From positions 1-9,225 of the forward strand of contig URFM01000082.1 in NCBI GenBank assembly GCA_900547035.1: a DNA stretch of 9,225 nucleotides, written 5' to 3'. How positions within the stretch are numbered: position 1 is the stretch's first letter; each line of letters starts with the position of its first letter. The position numbers and the translations under genes were made by a program. This DNA comes from an uncultured Clostridium sp. GTDB taxonomy: Bacteria; Bacillota; Clostridia; Lachnospirales; Lachnospiraceae. The notes under the pieces are model-generated. The model saw only the letters and a program-made list of their open reading frames with translations, was not told the origin of the DNA and searched no databases. Positions 6,408 through 9,225 of the stretch are shown here, piece after piece.

Positions 6408-7608
6408 AAACTTGTTCCTGCCCGGTGATTTCGGCGTTTTCCGGAATCACCGGGTCTTTTATGCCGTAAATCCGGGCCCATTCCTTAGTCCCTTCCACCT
6501 TTTTCACCTCTGCCCGGTTCATGGAGAGAAAACGGGTCAGCTCAAAGCAGTCAATCCAGATTTCGTTGTTTCCCTCTTTCTGGGACTCGTCGAAAATCAG
6601 CTGGAGGCCGAAATGGAGGTGGGGCTCATCGATGTTGTTGGTGTTTTCCGTGGCGCTGTAGCCGGTGCGCCCCAGATAGCCGATGACGTCTCCGGCGCTT
6701 ACGATGCTCCCCTCTTTCAGATTGGACTGGTAGGGGTAATTTTGACGCAGGTGGGCGTAGTAGTAATAACGCTTCTTGTCAAAGCTGCGCAGTCCCAGCC
6801 GCCAGCCTCCGTACTGGTTCCATCCTATGGCCTCCACATAGCAGGATTCTACCGCAATGATGGGGGTTCCCACCTGTCCCATCATGTCATGGCCCAGGTG
6901 CTGGCGTTTAAAACCGTAGCTGCGGGCGGTTCCGAAATCGTCGTAGTCGCTGTAGGGAAAGGATTTGGCAATGGGGGAGAAAGCCTTCAGTCCGTACTTT
7001 TTTACCCAGACGGTTTCCGGATCCTCCGGCGTTCCGCCGTCCACCCCGGATGGCAGGTAGACGCCGGGGGCCTGTTCCTTTGGAATCTGAGCCTCATATT
7101 CCCCTACCAGGCCGTCCAGGACCGCACCATAGGCCTGACGGTAGTAGGAATAATATTTCATATTTTGGGTCAGATCCTCCACGGTGGTTTCCCCGGAGCG
7201 AAGGGCTTCGGCTGCTTGTTCCAGGTCCGAGGCCTTATACAGGGAGAAGTCCCCGCCGTATTTGGCCCCCAGATAAGCCAGAAGGTCCACCCAGTTCAGA
7301 TGGATTTCACTCTGGCAGGTGTCCACGTCATATCGGAAAGCCTGGTTCATGGCCTGGCAGGTAACGCCAAAATCCACCCATTTGATATAGTCCGGCTGGG
7401 AGGGGGTAGAGGTGCTCTCTTTCCCGAAAAAATGCCCTGCGGCAGCCTTCGCCCAGACGGCGGCAGCCTGCCCGGGGGCCGTGTGGGAGAGAAAGAAGGA
7501 GATGCATAGAAGGCAGAGAACGGACAGCTCCGCCAGGATGCACCGGCGGGTATTTTTCTGCCCCCGGGAGCGCTGCCTAGTGGGCTGTTTTAAGAGATTG
7601 GAGAACAT
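6379..7608 (-). CDS. Membrane-anchored M23 family metallopeptidase (LytM/peptidoglycan endopeptidase type)
   Basis: This 409-residue protein has a short basic cytoplasmic N-terminus, one hydrophobic segment (about 24-45, LSVLCLLCISFFLS) acting as signal or anchor, a conserved-looking linker domain (about 70-200, including EIHLNWVDLLAYLGAKYGG), and an M23 domain from about 230 to 345. Zinc ligands are visible as HLGHD (H237, D241) and HLHFG (H330, H332), with GTPIIAVES and YAHLRQNYPY in between, so it looks catalytically intact. It probably cleaves peptidoglycan cross-bridges outside the membrane; substrate and partners cannot be read from sequence. Its start has GGAAAGG about 10 nt upstream. 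The last ~25 codons cross the terminator of the convergent serine operon, and the stop lies inside the DUF1015 gene (29-bp overlap). I recall similar whole-length proteins in Lachnospiraceae with no assigned role. Confidence 0.9.
   Translation of the reverse strand: MFSNLLKQPTRQRSRGQKNTRRCILAELSVLCLLCISFFLSHTAPGQAAAVWAKAAAGHFFGKESTSTPSQPDYIKWVDFGVTCQAMNQAFRYDVDTCQSEIHLNWVDLLAYLGAKYGGDFSLYKASDLEQAAEALRSGETTVEDLTQNMKYYSYYRQAYGAVLDGLVGEYEAQIPKEQAPGVYLPSGVDGGTPEDPETVWVKKYGLKAFSPIAKSFPYSDYDDFGTARSYGFKRQHLGHDMMGQVGTPIIAVESCYVEAIGWNQYGGWRLGLRSFDKKRYYYYAHLRQNYPYQSNLKEGSIVSAGDVIGYLGRTGYSATENTNNIDEPHLHFGLQLIFDESQKEGNNEIWIDCFELTRFLSMNRAEVKKVEGTKEWARIYGIKDPVIPENAEITGQEQVFTESHPADG
6421..6460 (+). terminator. 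Rho-independent terminator of the serC-serA-DUF1015 operon
   Basis: CCCGGTGATT (6421-6430) pairs perfectly with AATCACCGGG (6445-6454). CGG/CCG extends the stem inside (6432-6434 with 6441-6443), leaving a six-base loop. TCTTTT (6455-6460) follows directly on the plus strand. It begins 13 nt after the DUF1015 stop. The same bases encode residues 385-396 of the convergent M23 peptidase. On the minus strand the nearest T-run (GTTTTT) lies about 9 nt beyond the stem, so the structure is a weaker terminator in that direction. Confidence 0.88.
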
Positions 7609-7755
7609 GCAATCACGACCTTTCCAGGAAAATTCTCCCGTTCATAATGAATGTATGCGGAAAAAGGAGAGGGTATGACCGCCGCGGGAATTGCAAATTT
7701 CCCTGTTTTTTTGTATGATGGAAGAAAGAATAATCCGGAATGGAGACAGAGGCAT
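7609..7755. other. Divergent intergenic region between M23 peptidase and VOC genes
   Basis: This 147-bp region separates two genes transcribed away from each other. On the plus strand it holds a good candidate promoter for the VOC gene (7691-7719). On the minus strand I see the M23 ribosome binding site but no convincing -35/-10 pair. An ATG at 7675 with AAGGAG 5 nt upstream is in frame with the VOC gene and could give a 27-residue N-terminal extension. The candidate promoter lies downstream of that ATG, which argues against it. Confidence 0.5.
7691..7719 (+). promoter_or_regulatory. Candidate sigma-A promoter for the VOC gene
   Basis: TTGCAA (7691-7696) and TATGAT (7714-7719) are separated by 17 nt and match the consensus at 4/6 and 5/6 positions. 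A start near 7726 leaves a leader of about 30 nt before the ATG at 7756, which includes GGAG at 7742-7745. The TTTTTTT run in the spacer may add bend or flexibility. Pattern-based only. Confidence 0.5.
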
Positions 7756-8118
7756 ATGAGGTTAAAAAATGTACTGATTGTGGTGAAGAATATTGAAAAA
7801 TCCAGACAGTTTTATCACGACCTCTTTGGCTTGGAGACTGTGCTGGAGCGTGAGGGCAATCTGATTTTAACGGAAGGCCTGGTGCTGCAGGAAGAAAGGC
7901 TCTGGAAAGAGGCCTTAAACAAAGAGATTATTTCCGGGAGCAATTCCTGTCAGCTGTATTTTGAGGAAAGCCGGATTGAAGGGTTTGTTGAGAAGCTGGA
8001 GAGGCTCTACCCTTCCATCCGGTATGCGACTCCTTTGACAGCTTACAGCTGGGGAAAGAAGATTGTCCGTTTTTACGATTTGGACGGCAATCTGATCGAA
8101 GTAGGGACGCCTGCCTGA
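7756..8118 (+). CDS. VOC superfamily (glyoxalase / bleomycin-resistance fold) protein
   Basis: This is a small cytoplasmic protein of 120 residues with the two-half VOC layout. It starts with MRLKNVLIVVKNIEKS, followed by RQFYHDLFGLETVLE, the opening beta-alpha motif of the fold, and ends with IVRFYDLDGNLIEVGTP, the closing motif, whose Glu is commonly a metal ligand. The substrate cannot be predicted: the family includes glyoxalase I, dioxygenases, fosfomycin/bleomycin resistance proteins and many uncharacterised members, and the first metal-binding His expected near the N-terminus is not evident. The start at 7756 gives the normal domain start and fits the upstream promoter. GGAG at 7742-7745 is 10 nt away, a modest ribosome binding site. 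In-frame ATGs at 7651 and 7675 would add non-domain residues; 7675 has the better SD, so the start is uncertain. It appears to be a single-gene unit. Confidence 0.82.
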   Translation: MRLKNVLIVVKNIEKSRQFYHDLFGLETVLEREGNLILTEGLVLQEERLWKEALNKEIISGSNSCQLYFEESRIEGFVEKLERLYPSIRYATPLTAYSWGKKIVRFYDLDGNLIEVGTPA

Positions 8119-8168
8119 AGGTCTAGGGAAAGAAAAACAGACGGTGCGGAGCCTTAACAGGATGCCGC

Positions 8169-8197
8169 TTGTCTCCGCCCCCGGAACATGATATACT
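8169..8197 (+). promoter_or_regulatory. Candidate promoter with extended -10 for the alcohol dehydrogenase
   Basis: TTGTCT (8169-8174) and TATACT (8192-8197) are 17 nt apart and match consensus at 4/6 and 5/6. TG at 8189-8190 plus one base gives an extended -10. The first 27-bp repeat begins at 8193, inside this -10 element, so the remaining repeat and hairpin block would fall in a leader of about 110 nt. Confidence 0.5.
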
Positions 8198-8219
8198 TTA
8201 AGGCGCGGAGCGCCATCGC
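8193..8219 (+). repeat. 27-bp direct repeat, copy 1, with GGCGC-GGA-GCGCC hairpin
   Basis: It is identical over 27 bases to the copy at 8254-8280. It begins ATACTTTAAGG and contains GGCGCGGAGCGCC, a five-base-pair stem with a GGA loop, then ATCGC. It is probably part of a dispersed intergenic palindromic (REP-like) repeat, but only this genome window was seen. Confidence 0.85.
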
Positions 8220-8254
8220 CCGAAGGGCATAAAATACGGTGTCCCCGAAGGGGA
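8216..8254 (+). other. Two tandem GAA-loop hairpins between the direct repeats
   Basis: GCCCGAAGGGC (8218-8228) forms a four-base-pair stem and TCCCCGAAGGGGA (8242-8254) a five-base-pair stem, each closed over GAA. Together with the two GGA-loop hairpins in the flanking repeats they form a row of four short stems in about 85 nt. None is followed by a T-run. Confidence 0.7.
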
Positions 8255-8280
8255 TACTTTAAGGCGCGGAGCGCCATCGC
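8254..8280 (+). repeat. 27-bp direct repeat, copy 2
   Basis: It is a perfect second copy of the 8193-8219 repeat, offset by 61 bp, with the same GGCGC-GGA-GCGCC stem. It ends 33 nt before the alcohol dehydrogenase ATG, just upstream of its ribosome binding site. Confidence 0.85.
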
Positions 8281-8313
8281 AGGAACGGAGAGAAAAATAA
8301 GGAGGGGATTTTG

Positions 8314-9225
8314 ATGGACAATTTTGAATTTTATGCGCCGACGAGGATGATTTTTGGAAAAGATACTCATCTTCAGGTAGGCAAGATTATTAAAGAATAT
8401 GGTTTTAAAAAGGTACTGGTACATTTTGGCGGAAACAGCGCGAAGAAATCCGGACTTTTGGATACGGTGCTTCAGGCGCTGGACCAGGAGGGGATTGCCT
8501 ATGTAACCCTGGGAGGTGTTCAGGCCAACCCCACTCTTTCCATGGCAAGGCAGGGAATTGAGCTGTGCCAAAAAGAGGGCGTGGAATTGATACTGGCAGT
8601 AGGCGGAGGAAGTGTTCTCGATTCCTCCAAGTGCATCGCTGATGGCGTAGGAAACCCGGATGTGGATGTATGGAAATTTTTCACCAAGGAGGCGGTTCCG
8701 CAAAAGGCTCTTCCCGTGGGTACCATCCTGACCCTGGCCGCTTCCGGCAGCGAGATGAGCAACTCCTGCGTGATTACAAATGAAGAAGGGGGATTTAAGC
8801 GGGGATTTGGAAGCGTAACCCACCGTCCTCTGTTTTCCATCTGCAATCCGGAGCTGACCTATACCGTAAGTAAATTCCAGACTGGATGCGGGACCGTGGA
8901 TATTATGATGCATACTATGGAACGCTACTTTGGTCTGGGAGAAGGAACACCTGTAACGGACCGGATTGCGGAGGGACTGCTCAAGAGTGTCGTAGAGGCG
9001 GGAAAGGTGGCAGACCAGGATCCCTGTAATTATGAAGCCAGAGCCAATTTGATGTGGGCCGGCAGCCTTTCGCACAATGACCTGACCCATGCAGGACGAT
9101 CCTTCTTTATGCAGGTACATCAGCTGGAGCATGAGTTGTCCGGAATGTATCCGAGAATCGCGCACGGCGCCGGCCTTTCCGCCCTGTGGCCCTCCTGGGC
9201 CCGCTATGTGTGTCCCAGTGCGGTG
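8314..9225 (+). CDS. Iron-containing alcohol dehydrogenase, butanol-dehydrogenase-like (3' truncated by window)
   Basis: This group III metal-dependent alcohol dehydrogenase reduces aldehydes to alcohols with NAD(P)H, or the reverse, in the cytoplasm; the closest style is the clostridial BdhA/BdhB and YugJ/YugK/YqhD group. The frame stays open to the window end, so 304 residues of an expected ~390 are present. It begins MDNFEFYAPTRMIFGK, typical of the group. The nucleotide-binding motif GGGSVLDSSK is at 97-106. The metal ligands D196 and H200 (GTVDIMMHTMERYF), H269 (QVHQLEHELS) and H284 (AHGAGL) match D194, H198, H267 and H281 of YqhD by position. TLAASGSEMSN is also typical. AAGGAGGGG before the ATG supports the start. 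The substrate cannot be fixed from sequence; butyraldehyde or a similar fermentation aldehyde is likely. It is preceded by the repeat block and has its own candidate promoter. Confidence 0.94.
   Translation, partial: MDNFEFYAPTRMIFGKDTHLQVGKIIKEYGFKKVLVHFGGNSAKKSGLLDTVLQALDQEGIAYVTLGGVQANPTLSMARQGIELCQKEGVELILAVGGGSVLDSSKCIADGVGNPDVDVWKFFTKEAVPQKALPVGTILTLAASGSEMSNSCVITNEEGGFKRGFGSVTHRPLFSICNPELTYTVSKFQTGCGTVDIMMHTMERYFGLGEGTPVTDRIAEGLLKSVVEAGKVADQDPCNYEARANLMWAGSLSHNDLTHAGRSFFMQVHQLEHELSGMYPRIAHGAGLSALWPSWARYVCPSAV

Larger units (their letters stand above)
8119..8313 (+). other. Intergenic spacer with repeat/hairpin block upstream of alcohol dehydrogenase
   Basis: This 195-bp spacer begins with a possible stem (GCGGAG 8146-8151 with CTCCGC 8173-8178), which lacks a T-tail and so is not a clear terminator for the VOC gene. 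It then carries a candidate promoter, two perfect 27-bp repeats, two further small hairpins between them, and the AAGGAGGGG ribosome binding region of the next gene. No protein-coding frame is evident. Confidence 0.6.

Noticed and set aside
6352..7509. 385-aa plus-strand open frame opposite the M23 peptidase
   Set aside because: The minus-strand frame has clear M23 motifs and a signal/anchor segment. The plus-strand product has no recognisable domain, and it starts inside DUF1015 in another frame.
8146..8178. Intrinsic terminator after the VOC gene
   Set aside because: The GCGGAG/CTCCGC stem has a 21-nt loop and no T-run after it.
8193..8280. CRISPR array
   Set aside because: Only two repeats, one short structured spacer and no cas genes; the spacer itself forms hairpins. 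This fits a REP-like element better.
7915..9165. 416-aa minus-strand open frame opposite the VOC and alcohol dehydrogenase genes
   Set aside because: It runs through two recognisable plus-strand genes and the repeat spacer, and has no domain of its own.

Overview
This window looks like a chromosomal segment from a GC-rich anaerobic Firmicute, most likely a Lachnospiraceae/Clostridia member. I infer this from the strong AGGAGG-type ribosome binding sites, the clostridial style of IlvB, SerC and SerA, and the M23 peptidase and butanol-dehydrogenase-like genes. No database search was possible, so the taxon is an inference. No phage, transposase, CRISPR, tRNA or rRNA sequence is visible.

Layout: positions 1-2617 hold the end of a branched-chain amino acid operon, with ilvD (5' end outside the window) followed by ilvB; no ilvN follows. 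A 252-bp gap (2618-2869) carries a candidate extended -10 promoter and a large imperfect hairpin. It leads into a serine operon: serC (2870-3955), serA (3965-5128) and a DUF1015-family gene (5157-6407). The operon closes with a strong intrinsic terminator (6421-6460). That terminator lies inside the 3' end of a convergent gene for a membrane-anchored M23 metallopeptidase (7608-6379, minus), whose last codons also overlap the DUF1015 gene by 29 bp. A divergent intergenic region then precedes a small VOC/glyoxalase-fold gene (7756-8118). Next comes a 195-bp spacer with two perfect 27-bp direct repeats and a cluster of short GC hairpins. The final gene is an iron-containing alcohol dehydrogenase (8314 onward) cut by the window end.

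How the genes fit together: IlvB makes acetolactate from pyruvate, and IlvD performs the third step of valine/isoleucine synthesis. SerA and SerC convert 3-phosphoglycerate to phosphohydroxypyruvate and then O-phosphoserine. The last serine step, normally done by SerB phosphatase, has no recognisable gene here. In that operon position sits a DUF1015 protein with a DGHHRAA motif resembling ParB-fold enzymes, the fold used by archaeal free serine kinase (SerK). The most interesting hypothesis from this window is that DUF1015 acts on phosphoserine or serine.

Other points of interest are a SerA lacking the usual active-site Glu motif, a terminator embedded in antisense coding sequence, a structured serC leader, and the repeat/hairpin block that overlaps the likely promoter of the alcohol dehydrogenase.
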